Of a stretch of 61,317 nt of DNA, positions 1 to 9,745 are shown piece by piece. The stretch's first letter is position 1; each line of letters starts with the position of its first letter. The notes beneath the pieces were generated by a model. The model ran no database searches. It was given only the letters and a program-made list of their open reading frames with translations, and was not told the DNA's origin. The stretch is from Salimicrobium album (GTDB taxonomy: Bacteria; Bacillota; Bacilli; Bacillales; Halobacillaceae): assembly GCF_900107115.1 (NCBI RefSeq), contig NZ_FNOS01000007.1, forward strand, positions 1-61,317, in the 5' to 3' direction. Made by a program: the position numbers and the translations under genes.

Positions 1-41
1 TGGTAGTCGGGGTTACCCCCCGCAAGAGTAGGGCGCTGCCA
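1..41 (+). rRNA. rrf: 5S ribosomal RNA, 3' end (partial)
   Basis: The first ~41 bases match the 3' part of Bacillus 5S rRNA: the TGGTAGTCGGGG arm, the CCCCCGCAAGAGTAGGGCG stretch and the closing GCTGCCA. The gene begins before the window. It is followed at once by a strong intrinsic terminator, so this is the end of an rRNA operon. Confidence 0.93.
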
Positions 42-50
42 CATTGTCAG

Positions 51-84
51 AAGCCCAGAGGCCACCCCCTCTGGGCTTCTTTTG
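51..84 (+). terminator. rRNA operon intrinsic terminator
   Basis: AAGCCCAGAGG and CCTCTGGGCTT form an 11-bp perfect stem followed by a T-rich tail. It lies 10 bases after the 5S end and closes the upstream rRNA operon. Confidence 0.92.
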
Positions 85-181
85 TATAGGTAAGATCTTT
101 CTCGACCCCTTCTATGATTCAGTCTTATTATGCAGGGGTAGGATATTTAGAGAAGTCGAAACTGGAAAGGCGGGGAGCAGG

Positions 182-883
182 ATGGAAGAATTCAAAGAAT
201 TTTTTTCGGGATTTATTGACGAAGACTTTGATATTTTTACGATCAGACTGGTGATTGCACTGTTTCTTTCAGGACTGATAGGTTTTGAAAGAGAACTGAA
301 ACGGCACTCTGCCGGATTCCGTACCCACATACTTGTTGGTGTCGGAGCGTGTATTATGATGCTTTTATCCCTATACGGATTTGAAGAATATATCCAGAAA
401 TATGACAATATCCGCTTTGATCCTGCCCGCATTCCTTCTTATGTTATCAGCGGAATCGGCTTTCTTGGAGCAGGTACGATTATCGTAAACGGAAGCACCA
501 TCCGTGGCCTGACGACAGCCGCTTCTATATGGACAGTTGCGGGGATTGGACTGATTGTCGGAGCAGGAATGTACGACATTGCGGTGCTGGCCACTTTTCT
601 TGTCCTTCTCAGCCTCATCCTGTTGAATAACCTGGAAGAAAAATATCTCAGGCACGTAGCAAAGGGTGCTTATCATCTTACAGTGGCAGACCAGAAAGGT
701 GTAAAGGAGATTTTTGCACTGCTGGAACATCTTGAAGTTGAAATCGAAAAGGTGGAAATCAAAAAAGAAGATCATATCTATATGATTTTGAAATTATCAA
801 AAACAAATACACTGGATGATCAAACCTTGATGGAAGAGTTGGGAAAACTCGACGGGGAAATTTCAGTAATCCACAGATTCTAA
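182..883 (+). CDS. MgtC/SapB-family membrane protein
   Basis: A 233-residue protein of the MgtC/SapB family. About five hydrophobic segments lie in the first 150 residues (roughly 20-37, 48-66, 88-104, 113-130, 132-150). The family hallmarks are present: GFERE at 34-38, SAGFRTHILVGVG at 43-55, and GIGFLGAGTI followed by IRGLTTAASIW at 91-117. Residues ~155-233 form a soluble ACT-like C-terminal domain. Family members are tied to magnesium limitation or membrane potential control, but the biochemical role is unsettled. The reading frame is open back to base 44, across the rRNA terminator. ATG 182 is chosen because it follows a GGGGAG ribosome site and opens where family homology begins. The gene stands alone between an rRNA operon and the ctsR operon. 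Confidence 0.85.
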   Translation: MEEFKEFFSGFIDEDFDIFTIRLVIALFLSGLIGFERELKRHSAGFRTHILVGVGACIMMLLSLYGFEEYIQKYDNIRFDPARIPSYVISGIGFLGAGTIIVNGSTIRGLTTAASIWTVAGIGLIVGAGMYDIAVLATFLVLLSLILLNNLEEKYLRHVAKGAYHLTVADQKGVKEIFALLEHLEVEIEKVEIKKEDHIYMILKLSKTNTLDDQTLMEELGKLDGEISVIHRF

Positions 884-908
884 AAGCCTGCTGCCGGGCT
901 TTTTTTGT
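884..908 (+). terminator. Intrinsic terminator after the MgtC-family gene
   Basis: AAAAGCC and GGGCTTTT pair around a short TGCTGCC loop, with a T run after the stem. It starts right after the stop codon. Confidence 0.75.
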
Positions 909-990
909 AAAGATAGGATATGGTGATTTGCCGACAAAATGCTTTTAATGGGAGGGTGTTCAGGGAAAGGTTTTATTGCAAACAAAATAG

Positions 991-1018
991 TTGAATGCTT
1001 CATGATTTTGAGTATAAT
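991..1018 (+). promoter_or_regulatory. Sigma-A promoter of the ctsR operon
   Basis: TTGAAT (991-996) and TATAAT (1013-1018) are separated by 16 bases. Transcription would start near 1025, inside or just before the CtsR operator, so bound repressor would block RNA polymerase. Confidence 0.8.
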
Positions 1019-1026
1019 AAAATTAT

Positions 1027-1049
1027 AGTCAAAGATAGTCAAAGTCAAA
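1027..1049 (+). promoter_or_regulatory. CtsR operator, three direct heptads
   Basis: AGTCAAA at 1027-1033, a 3-base spacer, then AGTCAAA at 1037-1043 is the classic CtsR box of two heptads. A third AGTCAAA follows at 1043-1049, sharing one base with the second. The operator lies between the -10 box and the ctsR start codon, which fits autoregulation of the operon. Confidence 0.92.
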
Positions 1050-1064
1050 GGAAGGAGGAGGGCC

Positions 1065-1526
1065 ATGCGGAACATATCCGATGTCATCGAAGAATATCTG
1101 AAACATATAATCCAGGATAACCCGCATCAGGTCATCGAAATAAAACGTAGTGATCTGGCTGAAAAATTTCAGTGTGTGCCCTCTCAAATCAATTATGTGA
1201 TTAAGACCCGTTTTACTGTGGAAAAAGGGTATATAGTGGAAAGTAAAAGAGGCGGTGGCGGATATATTCGCATCCGCCGTATTCAGCATCTGGATGAAGC
1301 CGATCTCATCGACGAAGTATTACTGCTCATTCAGCCGCAGGTATCCCAGTCTAGAGCTCTGGATATCGTGGAACGGCTGCTTGAAAATAAAGTGATTACG
1401 ACGAGAGAGTCCGAACTTATTTTGAGCGTTATTGATAGAAATACGTTAGCTTTCCCATTACCGTTCCGTGATGAAATACGATCGAGAGTAATGACGGCTA
1501 TGTTATCGAAGCTTAAATATAAGTAG
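1065..1526 (+). CDS. ctsR: Transcriptional repressor CtsR
   Basis: A 153-residue CtsR, near the B. subtilis length of 154. It represses class III heat-shock genes (clpC, clpP, clpE) in the cytoplasm. The N-terminal winged helix-turn-helix (about 25-70) carries the basic, glycine-rich wing KRGGGGYIRI, the known heat-sensing element. The C-terminal helical part mediates dimers and McsB contact. ATG 1065 follows a strong AAGGAGGAGG site. It is the first gene of ctsR-mcsA-mcsB-clpC and has its own operator just upstream. Confidence 0.97.
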   Translation: MRNISDVIEEYLKHIIQDNPHQVIEIKRSDLAEKFQCVPSQINYVIKTRFTVEKGYIVESKRGGGGYIRIRRIQHLDEADLIDEVLLLIQPQVSQSRALDIVERLLENKVITTRESELILSVIDRNTLAFPLPFRDEIRSRVMTAMLSKLKYK

Positions 1527-1544
1527 AGAAAGGAGTGTGCTTGT

Positions 1545-2096
1545 ATGCAATGTCAGCGCTGTGAGAAGTATCCGGCTACTGTTCATCTGACCCAAGTGAT
1601 CAACGGTGAAAAAAATGAAGTTCATTTGTGCGACTCCTGTGCCAAGGAACAGGGGTACATGAATCAGGAAGAAGAGAAGTTCTCTCTGAATGATTTGTTG
1701 TCCGGACTTTTTCATATGGAAGGCAGCGGAAGTGCCGGAAAGTTATTTCAGGGGAATAAGCAGCAGCAGAAGGAAAGTCTTCAATGTTCCGGATGCGGTC
1801 TGACCTATCAGGAATTCACGAAGGCTGGGAAATTCGGCTGTGCCACGTGCTATGAGACGTTCAATGAAAGGCTGGATCCGATTCTGAAACGGGTGCACAG
1901 CGGAAATACGACTCACCACGGCAAAGTTCCAAAACGAGCCGGCGGGGATCTGAATCTTCGCAGAGATATTGAGAAACACCGGGAAAAGCTTCATCAGCTT
2001 ATCAACCAGGAAGAATTCGAGGAAGCTGCCAAGGTAAGGGATGAAATCAGAACACTTGAAGAAGAATTGAACCAGGATAAAGGCGGTGATTCCTGA
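1545..2096 (+). CDS. mcsA: McsA, zinc-binding activator of the McsB arginine kinase
   Basis: A 183-residue McsA. CxxC pairs at C3/C6 and C29/C32, then CSGC and CATC further on, build zinc-binding modules. The C-terminal ~35 residues are a UVR-type helical hairpin ([20 protein letters not shown]). McsA binds McsB and stimulates its kinase activity, feeding proteins to ClpCP. The stop codon overlaps the mcsB start by one base (TGATG), indicating translational coupling. Confidence 0.96.
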   Translation: MQCQRCEKYPATVHLTQVINGEKNEVHLCDSCAKEQGYMNQEEEKFSLNDLLSGLFHMEGSGSAGKLFQGNKQQQKESLQCSGCGLTYQEFTKAGKFGCATCYETFNERLDPILKRVHSGNTTHHGKVPKRAGGDLNLRRDIEKHREKLHQLINQEEFEEAAKVRDEIRTLEEELNQDKGGDS

Positions 2097-3166
2097 TGTC
2101 TCTTGAGAAATTTATGAATGAGGCTATCAGTCCGTGGATGCGGCACGACGGACCGGACAGTGATATTGTACTGAGCAGTCGTATCCGGCTTGCAAGAAAC
2201 TTCTCTTCCCAGCCATTCCCCACGGTAGCAAGAGGTGAACCGCTGGAGGAGGTCCTTTCCTTCATGGATGAACATTTTACCGATAGTTCTTTCCGTGAAT
2301 ATGAAGGGCTGCAGCTCGTGAAGATGGATGATCTTCAGCCGATAGAAAAAAGGGTGCTCGTAGAGAAGCATCTGGTCAGCCCCCATCTGATTGAAGACAG
2401 AGAAAATGCAGCTACCATTATCAGTGAAAATGAACAGGTGTCGATTATGGTCAATGAAGAAGATCATCTTCGCATTCAGCTGTATTTCCCGGGTTTTCAG
2501 CTTGATAAAGCTCTGGAACAGGCCTCTCAGCTGGATGACTGGCTTGAAGAGAAAATAGATTACGCCTTTGACGAAGAGCGCGGATATTTGACTGCATGCC
2601 CGACAAATGTGGGAACAGGAATGAGGGCCTCTGTCATGATGCACCTGCCCGCGCTCGCCCTCACTAAACAGATTAATCGTATGACTCCTGCAATCAACCA
2701 GCTGGGTCTCGTCGTGCGGGGAATATATGGTGAAGGCAGTGAAGCGGTGGGAAATCTTTTTCAGATTTCAAACCAGATTACTCTGGGTAAATCAGAAGAA
2801 GACATCGTGGAAGATCTGCACAGCGTTGTGCAGCAGCTCATTGAGCAGGAACGCAAGGCAAGACAGACACTGATGAATCGTTCACCTGTGCAGCTGGAAG
2901 ATCGTATTTATCGTTCTTATGGTACGCTCAGACACAGCCGGGTCATCACTTCAAAAGAAGCAGCAGGCTGTCTGTCGGATCTTCGTCTCGGTATTGATCT
3001 GGATTTTCTGAAAGACATACCGCGCACCATCTTAAATGAACTGATGGTACTGACCCAGCCCGGATTTCTCCAGCAGTACGCAGGAGAATCCCTGGACCCC
3101 GAAGACCGGGATATCAAACGGGCGACTCTGATCAGGGAAAGAATAAATCTTGAAGATGATAACTAA
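2096..3166 (+). CDS. mcsB: Protein arginine kinase McsB
   Basis: A 356-residue member of the phosphagen kinase family that phosphorylates arginine in proteins, marking them for ClpCP. Visible motifs are [10 protein letters not shown] near residue 27, NEEDHLRIQ in the catalytic loop, and [14 protein letters not shown]-terminal RDIKRA matches the RDxxRA phosphoarginine-binding site that gives allosteric control in family members. Length fits (about 363 in B. subtilis). Third gene of the CtsR operon, overlapping mcsA by one base. Confidence 0.97.
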   Translation: MSLEKFMNEAISPWMRHDGPDSDIVLSSRIRLARNFSSQPFPTVARGEPLEEVLSFMDEHFTDSSFREYEGLQLVKMDDLQPIEKRVLVEKHLVSPHLIEDRENAATIISENEQVSIMVNEEDHLRIQLYFPGFQLDKALEQASQLDDWLEEKIDYAFDEERGYLTACPTNVGTGMRASVMMHLPALALTKQINRMTPAINQLGLVVRGIYGEGSEAVGNLFQISNQITLGKSEEDIVEDLHSVVQQLIEQERKARQTLMNRSPVQLEDRIYRSYGTLRHSRVITSKEAAGCLSDLRLGIDLDFLKDIPRTILNELMVLTQPGFLQQYAGESLDPEDRDIKRATLIRERINLEDDN

Positions 3167-3184
3167 TGAAGGAGGTAACAAATT

Positions 3185-5650
3185 ATGATGTTTGGCAGAT
3201 TTACAGAAAGAGCACAAAAAGTACTTGCATTGTCCCAGGAAGAAGCCGTGCGTCTAGGTCACAGTAATATCGGTACGGAACACGTGCTGTTAGGTCTCGT
3301 TAAAGAAGGTGAGGGTATTGCAGCGAAAGCGCTGACTGCGCTTGGACTGGAAGCTGAGACCATCCAGACGGAAGTGGAGAACCTGATTGGTGCAGGAGAA
3401 CAGAAATCCCAGACGATCCACTATACTCCGCGCGCCAAGAAGGTGATTGAGCTTTCCATGGACGAAGCCCGCAAATTGGGGCACTCTTACGTAGGCACGG
3501 AACATATTCTTCTCGGTCTGATCCGCGAAGGAGAAGGAGTGGCTGCACGAGTGCTTAACAATCTCGGTGTCAGTCTGAATAAAGCCCGCCAACAGGTACT
3601 TCAGCTGCTGGGGAACAATGAATCGACCGGCGGCCAGGGTCGTCGCGGCGGCAACCAGGGCGGTGGAGCTGCTCAGGGCAGCGGTCAAACCACCCCTACA
3701 CTCGACTCCCTTGCCCAGGACTTGACGTCCGTTGCCAAAGAAGGAAACGTCGACCCGGTCATCGGTCGTAGTGAAGAAATTCAGCGTGTCATACAGGTAT
3801 TGAGTCGTCGTACGAAAAACAACCCTGTACTCGTCGGGGAGCCGGGTGTCGGTAAAACTGCAGTTGCAGAAGGACTCGCCCAGCAGATCGTGGAAAACGA
3901 AGTACCTGAGATTCTGAGGGATAAACGCGTCATGACCCTCGATATGGGTACGGTCGTCGCCGGTACTAAATACCGCGGAGAGTTTGAAGACCGTTTGAAA
4001 AAAGTGATGGAAGAGATTCGTCAGGCAGGGAATATCATTCTTTTCATTGACGAATTGCACACACTGATCGGAGCCGGCGGTGCAGAAGGGGCGATTGACG
4101 CTTCCAACATTCTGAAACCTTCTCTTGCCCGTGGGGATCTTCAGTGTATCGGCGCCACTACGCTGGATGAGTACCGGAAGTATATCGAAAAAGATGCTGC
4201 TCTGGAACGTCGTTTCCAGCCTATCCAGGTGGATGAACCTACGACGGAAGAATCCACACAGATCCTTCAGGGTCTGCGGGACCGTTATGAAGCACACCAC
4301 AGAGTAACGATTACAGATGAAGCAATCGAATCAGCAGTCCGGTTCTCCGATCGTTATATCACAGACCGTTTCCTTCCGGACAAAGCTATCGATCTCATAG
4401 ATGAAGCAGCTTCCAAAGTACGCCTCCGTTCATATACGGCTCCACCTAACCTGAAAGAACTGGAGCAGAAACTCGAAGAAGTCCGTAAAGAAAAAGATGC
4501 GGCTGTACAGAGTCAGGAATTTGAAAAAGCTGCTTCTCTTCGCGACGACGAACAGAAGTTACGCGAAGAACTGGAAGAAACGCAGAAAAAATGGAAAGAA
4601 AAACAGGGACAGGAAGATTCCGAAGTGACTGTCGAAGATATAGCTTCCATCGTCTCGGTCTGGACCGGGGTGCCTGTTAAGAAAATGACTACAGAAGAAA
4701 GCGAACAGCTTCTTCACCTCGAAGATACGCTTCACAACCGCGTCATCGGTCAGGAGGAAGCTGTCGATTCCGTGGCTAAGGCGATCCGCCGGGCTCGTGC
4801 GGGATTGAAGGACCCTAAACGTCCGATCGGTTCCTTTATTTTCCTGGGTCCGACAGGTGTAGGTAAAACAGAACTGGCCCGCGCTCTCGCTGAAAGCATG
4901 TTCGGTGAAGAGGACGCGATGATCCGTGTTGATATGTCCGAATATATGGAAAAACACAGCACGTCCCGTCTCGTAGGTTCTCCTCCGGGGTATGTCGGCT
5001 ATGAAGAAGGCGGACAGTTAACAGAAAAAGTCCGTCAGAAACCATACTCCGTCGTGCTGCTGGATGAAGTGGAAAAAGCGCACCCGGATGTATTCAACGT
5101 ACTGCTTCAGGTGCTTGAAGACGGTCGTCTGACGGATGGTAAAGGTCGCGTCGTAGATTTCCGTAACACTGTGCTCATTATGACTTCGAACGTCGGCGCA
5201 CAGGAATTGAAAGAAAATAAATACGTCGGGTTTTCCATGGGAGACCAGACTCAGGACCACAAAGATATGAAATCGAAAGTGACCGAAGAGCTTAAAAAAG
5301 CTTTCCGTCCTGAGTTCCTTAACCGTATCGATGAAACCATCGTTTTCCATGCTCTGGAGAGAAAACACATGAAAGACATTGTGACTCTCATGGCAGACCA
5401 GCTCAGAACGCGTCTGCTGGAGCAGGAAATCGACTTTACACTTTCGGATAAAGCCATCTCCCATATTGCCGAAGAAGGATTCGATCCGGAATATGGTGCG
5501 AGACCGCTTCGTCGTTCACTGCAGAAGAACGTGGAAGATCTGCTGTCCGAGGAACTGTTGAAAGAGTCGATCCACAAAGGACAGAAAGTGGTCATCGATC
5601 TTGATGAAAACAATGAATTCGTAGTATCCACAGCAACTTCAGAAGCTTAA
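3185..5650 (+). CDS. clpC: AAA+ unfoldase ClpC
   Basis: An 821-residue HSP100 ATPase that unfolds proteins for the ClpP peptidase. The two Clp-N repeats occupy about 1-145 and are followed by a Gly/Gln-rich linker. The first AAA module has Walker [11 protein letters not shown] and Walker B FIDELH. The coiled-coil middle domain includes a UVR-like segment ([16 protein letters not shown]). The second AAA module has [14 protein letters not shown] 3185 follows GGAGG; a second in-frame ATG is at 3188. It is the last gene of the operon and is closed by a strong terminator. Confidence 0.98.
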   Translation: MMFGRFTERAQKVLALSQEEAVRLGHSNIGTEHVLLGLVKEGEGIAAKALTALGLEAETIQTEVENLIGAGEQKSQTIHYTPRAKKVIELSMDEARKLGHSYVGTEHILLGLIREGEGVAARVLNNLGVSLNKARQQVLQLLGNNESTGGQGRRGGNQGGGAAQGSGQTTPTLDSLAQDLTSVAKEGNVDPVIGRSEEIQRVIQVLSRRTKNNPVLVGEPGVGKTAVAEGLAQQIVENEVPEILRDKRVMTLDMGTVVAGTKYRGEFEDRLKKVMEEIRQAGNIILFIDELHTLIGAGGAEGAIDASNILKPSLARGDLQCIGATTLDEYRKYIEKDAALERRFQPIQVDEPTTEESTQILQGLRDRYEAHHRVTITDEAIESAVRFSDRYITDRFLPDKAIDLIDEAASKVRLRSYTAPPNLKELEQKLEEVRKEKDAAVQSQEFEKAASLRDDEQKLREELEETQKKWKEKQGQEDSEVTVEDIASIVSVWTGVPVKKMTTEESEQLLHLEDTLHNRVIGQEEAVDSVAKAIRRARAGLKDPKRPIGSFIFLGPTGVGKTELARALAESMFGEEDAMIRVDMSEYMEKHSTSRLVGSPPGYVGYEEGGQLTEKVRQKPYSVVLLDEVEKAHPDVFNVLLQVLEDGRLTDGKGRVVDFRNTVLIMTSNVGAQELKENKYVGFSMGDQTQDHKDMKSKVTEELKKAFRPEFLNRIDETIVFHALERKHMKDIVTLMADQLRTRLLEQEIDFTLSDKAISHIAEEGFDPEYGARPLRRSLQKNVEDLLSEELLKESIHKGQKVVIDLDENNEFVVSTATSEA

Positions 5651-5655
5651 GTATG

Positions 5656-5685
5656 AATCGGAAGGCGTATGCCTTCCGATTTTTT
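5656..5685 (+). terminator. Terminator of the ctsR-clpC operon
   Basis: AATCGGAAGGC and GCCTTCCGATT form an 11-bp perfect stem with a GTAT loop, followed by a T run. It separates the CtsR regulon genes from radA. Confidence 0.93.
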
Positions 5686-5799
5686 GTTTATTCCCTCATA
5701 ATTATACAAAGAGGAAGAGGCTGCATGTTTCTCTCCCGTGCGCCCCGAACTTATATTCTGCAGGCTCTTTTTTAAAGGCCGGGGTGATTTTTAATGAAA

Positions 5800-5828
5800 T
5801 TGAAACGGGGATGAAACTTATATATAAG
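5800..5828 (+). promoter_or_regulatory. Probable radA promoter
   Basis: TTGAAA (5800-5805) and TATAAG (5823-5828) lie 17 bases apart. A second possible -10, TATAAT at 5839-5844, lacks a convincing -35. The site lies between the clpC terminator and radA. Confidence 0.6.
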
Positions 5829-5866
5829 AAATCCCGTATATAATATACAGTAAGGAGAGATGTAAG

Positions 5867-7237
5867 GTGGCGAAGAAGAAGACGATATTTGTCTGTCAGG
5901 AGTGTGGAAACGAATCTCCTAAATGGATGGGGAAGTGTCCGGCGTGCGGACGCTGGAATACTTTCGTGGAGGAAACAGCGATTACAGGGAAGAATGATCG
6001 CCACACGTTTCAGGTCGACAAGGATAGCAGATCGAAACCGGAGCGCATCACGTCTATCGCATTGAAAGAAGAATCGAGGATAGAGACGGCGATGCCGGAG
6101 TTTAACCGGGTGCTCGGCGGGGGTATTGTAGGAGGTTCGATGGTTTTAATAGGCGGTGATCCGGGTATTGGAAAATCGACCCTCTTACTTCAGGTCTCCT
6201 CTCAGTTAGCGGACAAGAACCTTCCCGTCCTGTACATTTCCGGTGAAGAATCGACGAAGCAGACGAAGCTTCGTGCAGACCGTTTAAACGTTACATCGGA
6301 TCAGTTGTACATTCTCGCAGAAACGAACCTCGAGCATATCGTCGCTCATATAGAGACGGTGCAGCCGAAATTTCTGGTGGTCGACTCTATTCAGACGGTA
6401 TATAAGGAAGAGGTCACTTCCGCGCCGGGAAGCGTGTCCCAGGTTCGTGAATGTACGAGTGAACTGATGAGAATCGCCAAAACAAAAGGTATCCCCGTGT
6501 TCATCGTCGGGCACGTAACAAAAGAAGGATCCATCGCCGGCCCCCGTCTGCTCGAACATATGGTTGATGCCGTCCTTTATTTTGAGGGGGAGCAGCACAA
6601 CACTTTCCGGATCGTCAGAAGCGTGAAGAACCGCTTCGGCGGCACGCATGAAATGGGGATCTTCGAAATGAAGGAATCGGGTCTCGAAGAAGTATTAAAC
6701 CCTTCGGAGATATTTCTCGAAGAACGATCCAAAGGTACGGCCGGGTCAACGGTAGTTGCATCGATGGAGGGAACAAGACCTGTGCTCGTGGAGATTCAGG
6801 CTCTCATTTCCCCCACGGCTTTCGGGAACCCGAGAAGAATGGCTACCGGGCTCGATCACAGCAGAGTTCCTCTTCTTATGGCCGTACTGGAAAAACGAGC
6901 AGGTCTGCTCCTCCAGAACTACGACGCGTACGTGAAAGTGGCCGGAGGCGTGAAGCTGGATGAGCCGGCGATTGACCTCGGAGTCGCAGTGAGTATTGCT
7001 TCGAGTTTTCGTGATCAGGTGCCGAAAGCAACGGATATCCTTATCGGGGAAGTAGGACTTACCGGTGAGATCAGGCGCGTATCCCGTATTGAACAAAGAG
7101 TACAGGAAGCGGCCAAACTCGGGTTTTCCCGGGCAGTCATCCCTTCAAGAAACCTGGAAGGCTGGACTGTACCGGATAATATAGAAGTGATTGGTGTGGA
7201 AACGATCAAAGAAGCGATGGACGCAACCCTGGAGTAG
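5867..7237 (+). CDS. radA: DNA repair ATPase/helicase RadA (Sms)
   Basis: A 456-residue RadA, a RecA-like motor that helps branch migration in recombination and repair. An N-terminal four-cysteine zinc finger (CQEC...CPAC, about residues 10-28) is followed by a RecA core with Walker [11 protein letters not shown]. The KNRFG signature is seen in [14 protein letters not shown]-terminal Lon-protease-like domain completes the protein. GTG 5867 is chosen because it follows AAGGAGAG and gives the family N-terminus. The gene normally after it in B. subtilis, disA, is absent. Confidence 0.97.
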   Translation: MAKKKTIFVCQECGNESPKWMGKCPACGRWNTFVEETAITGKNDRHTFQVDKDSRSKPERITSIALKEESRIETAMPEFNRVLGGGIVGGSMVLIGGDPGIGKSTLLLQVSSQLADKNLPVLYISGEESTKQTKLRADRLNVTSDQLYILAETNLEHIVAHIETVQPKFLVVDSIQTVYKEEVTSAPGSVSQVRECTSELMRIAKTKGIPVFIVGHVTKEGSIAGPRLLEHMVDAVLYFEGEQHNTFRIVRSVKNRFGGTHEMGIFEMKESGLEEVLNPSEIFLEERSKGTAGSTVVASMEGTRPVLVEIQALISPTAFGNPRRMATGLDHSRVPLLMAVLEKRAGLLLQNYDAYVKVAGGVKLDEPAIDLGVAVSIASSFRDQVPKATDILIGEVGLTGEIRRVSRIEQRVQEAAKLGFSRAVIPSRNLEGWTVPDNIEVIGVETIKEAMDATLE

Positions 7238-7243
7238 GGGTTG

Positions 7244-7259
7244 TGTTCCACGTGAAACA
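7244..7259. promoter_or_regulatory. parS centromere site (ParB/Spo0J binding)
   Basis: TGTTCCACGTGAAACA is an exact match to the 16-bp consensus parS of Bacillus, the nearly palindromic site where Spo0J/ParB loads and spreads. It lies six bases past the radA stop, in the short gap before yacL. parS sites cluster in the origin-proximal part of the chromosome, which agrees with the rRNA/ribosomal-protein setting here. Function is inferred from the perfect match. Confidence 0.93.
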
Positions 7260-7319
7260 TCGTAACACGAGAGAGATGCAGTATTTTGGAAGAACTTTTT
7301 TTAAAAGGAGGTGAAGAGA

Positions 7320-8426
7320 ATGTTAAAACGTGTTGTACAGTTATCCCTTATTCTTACGGGAGGTACTATCGGGTATTTGTATTTGCCGGAAGCATTTACA
7401 GCTTTCGGGTGGGAAATTGAACCTTGGCTTCAGCAGATATTAGGTGCAGTAGCAGGTGCATTAATTCTATTCTTATTAACGTTCTGGTTAGTTTCCCCGA
7501 TTGTAAAATTTCTTAAATGGACAGAGGATGCGCTGGTCAGGGCACCGGTGGGCGAGTTGTTATTCGGAAGTCTGGGGCTCATTTTCGGGTTATTCGTAGC
7601 GTATTTAATCAATACGATGCTTATTGATATTGAAATAAAGATCATCAGCCAGCTGCTTCCGATTTTCATAACTCTTCTTCTCGGATACTACGGGTTTCAG
7701 ATCGGGTACAAGAGGAAGGACGAATTTCTCAACCTTTTGACGATTGCGAGAAAAGAAAATACGTCGGAAAGCAGGAAGAAAGAAGAAGCGGCATCTACGG
7801 AGAAAAACGAACAGGTGCCCCGGAAAAAAATCCTCGATACGAGTGTGATTATCGACGGGAGAATAGCCGATATTTGTGAATCCAATTTTCTGGAGGGGAC
7901 GCTGGTCATTCCCCACTTCGTCCTGGAAGAACTTCAGCATATTGCAGATTCTTCCGACGGACTAAAACGGAACAGAGGGCGACGGGGTCTCGATATCCTG
8001 AATCGTCTGCAGCGGGACGTTCCTGTGAACGTTGAAATGTATGAAGGAGACTTCGAGGAAATTCAGGAAGTCGACAGTAAACTGGTCAAACTGGCTAAAG
8101 TCATAGACGGTATCGTCGTCACCAATGATTTTAACCTGAATAAAGTATGCGAATTCCAGGGTGTGCAGGTACTCAACATCAATGACCTGGCGAATGCTGT
8201 GAAACCGGTAGTGCTTCCGGGAGAAGAAATGAAGGTGCACGTCATCAAAGACGGTAAAGAGCAGAATCAGGGAGTTGCGTATCTGGATGACGGAACGATG
8301 ATCGTCGTCGAGGAAGGGAAAAGTTTTATCGGCGATACGATTGATGTAATCGTTACGAGCGTCCTTCAGACTTCAGCCGGCCGGATGATTTTCGCAAAAC
8401 CTAAATCCCTTGAAAAAGCGCTGTAA
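7320..8426 (+). CDS. yacL: PIN-TRAM domain membrane protein YacL
   Basis: A 368-residue protein. The first ~125 residues hold about four transmembrane helices. A PIN-type nuclease domain starts at KKILDTSVIIDGRIAD and includes the conserved acidic positions (DTS, EEL, TNDFNLN). A C-terminal TRAM RNA-binding domain ends the protein. The family is conserved in Firmicutes beside radA/disA and ispD; its substrate is not established. The frame opens at GTG 7311, but that codon overlaps the AAAGGAGG ribosome site, so ATG 7320 is the start. Confidence 0.9.
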   Translation: MLKRVVQLSLILTGGTIGYLYLPEAFTAFGWEIEPWLQQILGAVAGALILFLLTFWLVSPIVKFLKWTEDALVRAPVGELLFGSLGLIFGLFVAYLINTMLIDIEIKIISQLLPIFITLLLGYYGFQIGYKRKDEFLNLLTIARKENTSESRKKEEAASTEKNEQVPRKKILDTSVIIDGRIADICESNFLEGTLVIPHFVLEELQHIADSSDGLKRNRGRRGLDILNRLQRDVPVNVEMYEGDFEEIQEVDSKLVKLAKVIDGIVVTNDFNLNKVCEFQGVQVLNINDLANAVKPVVLPGEEMKVHVIKDGKEQNQGVAYLDDGTMIVVEEGKSFIGDTIDVIVTSVLQTSAGRMIFAKPKSLEKAL

Positions 8427-8453
8427 AAAAGGTATAAACGAATAAGAGATTAT

Positions 8454-8487
8454 AAAAGTGATAACATCGGGTTATCGCTTTTATTTT
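8454..8487 (+). terminator. Terminator-like hairpin between yacL and ispD
   Basis: AAAAGTGATAAC and GTTATCGCTTTT pair with one T-G wobble around ATCGG, then ATTTT follows. It probably ends or reduces transcription from radA-yacL before the isoprenoid genes. Confidence 0.75.
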
Positions 8488-8511
8488 GGAATCGACACCC
8501 GGAGGATGGAC

Positions 8512-9189
8512 ATGACACATTATACAGCAGTAATCGTTGCAGCAGGACAGGGAAAACGGATGAGAGCGGGAAAGAACAAACAGTTTCTCATGATCGGGGA
8601 CGACCCGTTAATCGTACACACGCTGAAAGTCTTCACCCAGGACGTAACGTGCAGGGAAATAGTTCTGGTGACGAACGAGGCGGATGAAGCGGATATGCAG
8701 GAGTTGATAGAGACGTATCAGTTTCCGAAGATTAGCCTCATCCACGGCGGAGAGGAACGGCAGGATAGCGTTTATGAAGGTTTGAAAGCCGTCTCCGACC
8801 GGGAATTACCGGTCCTCATTCACGACGGTGCCAGGCCTTTTGTTAAGGAAAGCAGCATCCGTCATCTCGTGGAGAAGATTGAAAAAGACGGGGCAGCTCT
8901 ACTGGCTGTTCCGGTAACGGATACGGTTAAACAATGGAAAGACGGAAAATTGCAGACGCTGAACCGGGATGACTTATGGGCAGCGCAGACACCTCAGGGT
9001 TTTCCGTACGAATTGATTAAGGAAGCTCACGAAAAGGCCCGGGCCAGAGGATTTTATGCCACTGATGATGCGGCGCTCGCAGAAAGCTTCGACTATGACG
9101 TCTCCATCGTACGGGGAAGTTACGATAACATTAAAATAACGACTCCCGAAGATCTGCAAAAAGCGACGTCGTATGTAGAAAAGGGATGA
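8512..9189 (+). CDS. ispD: 2-C-methyl-D-erythritol 4-phosphate cytidylyltransferase IspD
   Basis: A 225-residue nucleotidyltransferase that joins CTP and methylerythritol phosphate in the MEP isoprenoid pathway. The N-terminal CTP loop AAGQGKRM, the HDGARPF motif and TDDAALAE match the family. The frame is open from 8458, but GGAGG at 8501-8505 touches ATG 8506. ATG 8512, six bases after it, is the better start and gives the expected [12 protein letters not shown] opening. Its stop is 17 bases before the ispF start. Confidence 0.96.
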   Translation: MTHYTAVIVAAGQGKRMRAGKNKQFLMIGDDPLIVHTLKVFTQDVTCREIVLVTNEADEADMQELIETYQFPKISLIHGGEERQDSVYEGLKAVSDRELPVLIHDGARPFVKESSIRHLVEKIEKDGAALLAVPVTDTVKQWKDGKLQTLNRDDLWAAQTPQGFPYELIKEAHEKARARGFYATDDAALAESFDYDVSIVRGSYDNIKITTPEDLQKATSYVEKG

Positions 9190-9206
9190 AGGAGGCAATT
9201 TATCAA

Positions 9207-9692
9207 ATGAGAATTGGTCAAGGATTCGATGTACATCAGCTGGCCGAGGGAAGAAAATGTATTATCGGCGGGGTGGAAATTCCGCACGAACAGGGACTTA
9301 TCGGTCATTCGGATGCCGACGTACTGCTTCATGCTGTATCAGATGCCATCCTCGGAGCGCTCGGCAAGGGCGACATCGGGAAACATTTTCCGGACACGGA
9401 CCCGGCGTTCAAAGATGCCGACTCGCGGGTATTGCTGCAGAATGTATGGAAAATAGCGGAAAAAGAAGGCTACACTCTCGGTAATCTGGATGCGACGATT
9501 ATCGCCCAGGCACCGAAGATGGCCCCTTACATCGATGACATAAGAAAGACGATTGCCGGTCTTTTGAAAGTGGAGATCTCCCAGGTCAATGTAAAAGCGA
9601 CAACAACCGAAAAGCTGGGCTTTCCGGGCCGGAAGGAAGGAATCGCCTCGCAGGCAGCCGTACTGTTGCAAAATAGTCAGCAATCTACGTAA
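9207..9692 (+). CDS. ispF: 2-C-methyl-D-erythritol 2,4-cyclodiphosphate synthase IspF
   Basis: A 161-residue MEP-pathway enzyme, acting two steps after IspD. The zinc ligands are visible in GFDVHQL (D8, H10) and the [10 protein letters not shown] loop. The substrate-binding [13 protein letters not shown] stretch and the C-terminal [16 protein letters not shown] are typical. ATG 9207 is chosen because AAGGAGG at 9189-9195 lies upstream; the longer frame from 9186 overlaps that site. Confidence 0.96.
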   Translation: MRIGQGFDVHQLAEGRKCIIGGVEIPHEQGLIGHSDADVLLHAVSDAILGALGKGDIGKHFPDTDPAFKDADSRVLLQNVWKIAEKEGYTLGNLDATIIAQAPKMAPYIDDIRKTIAGLLKVEISQVNVKATTTEKLGFPGRKEGIASQAAVLLQNSQQST

Positions 9693-9697
9693 AAAAA

Positions 9698-9706
9698 TGA
9701 TAAAAT
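9698..9706 (+). promoter_or_regulatory. Possible extended -10 promoter for gltX
   Basis: TGATAAAAT fits a TGn-TAAAAT extended -10. No good -35 is seen at the right distance, so this is a weak call. Transcription of gltX may instead continue from ispD-ispF. Confidence 0.35.
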
Positions 9707-9745
9707 GATAAAAAGACGAACGGAGAAACAGGAGGGAAAAGCAGT

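Noticed and set aside
2484-2497. ATTTCCCGGGTTTT in mcsB as a Noc site.
   Set aside because: Only the left half matches; the right half is wrong at three positions.
3290-4300. Long antisense reading frame opposite clpC (and similar ones opposite gltX, rpoB and rplB).
   Set aside because: They mirror the codon pattern of the highly expressed + strand genes, lack ribosome sites, and their translations look like no protein family.
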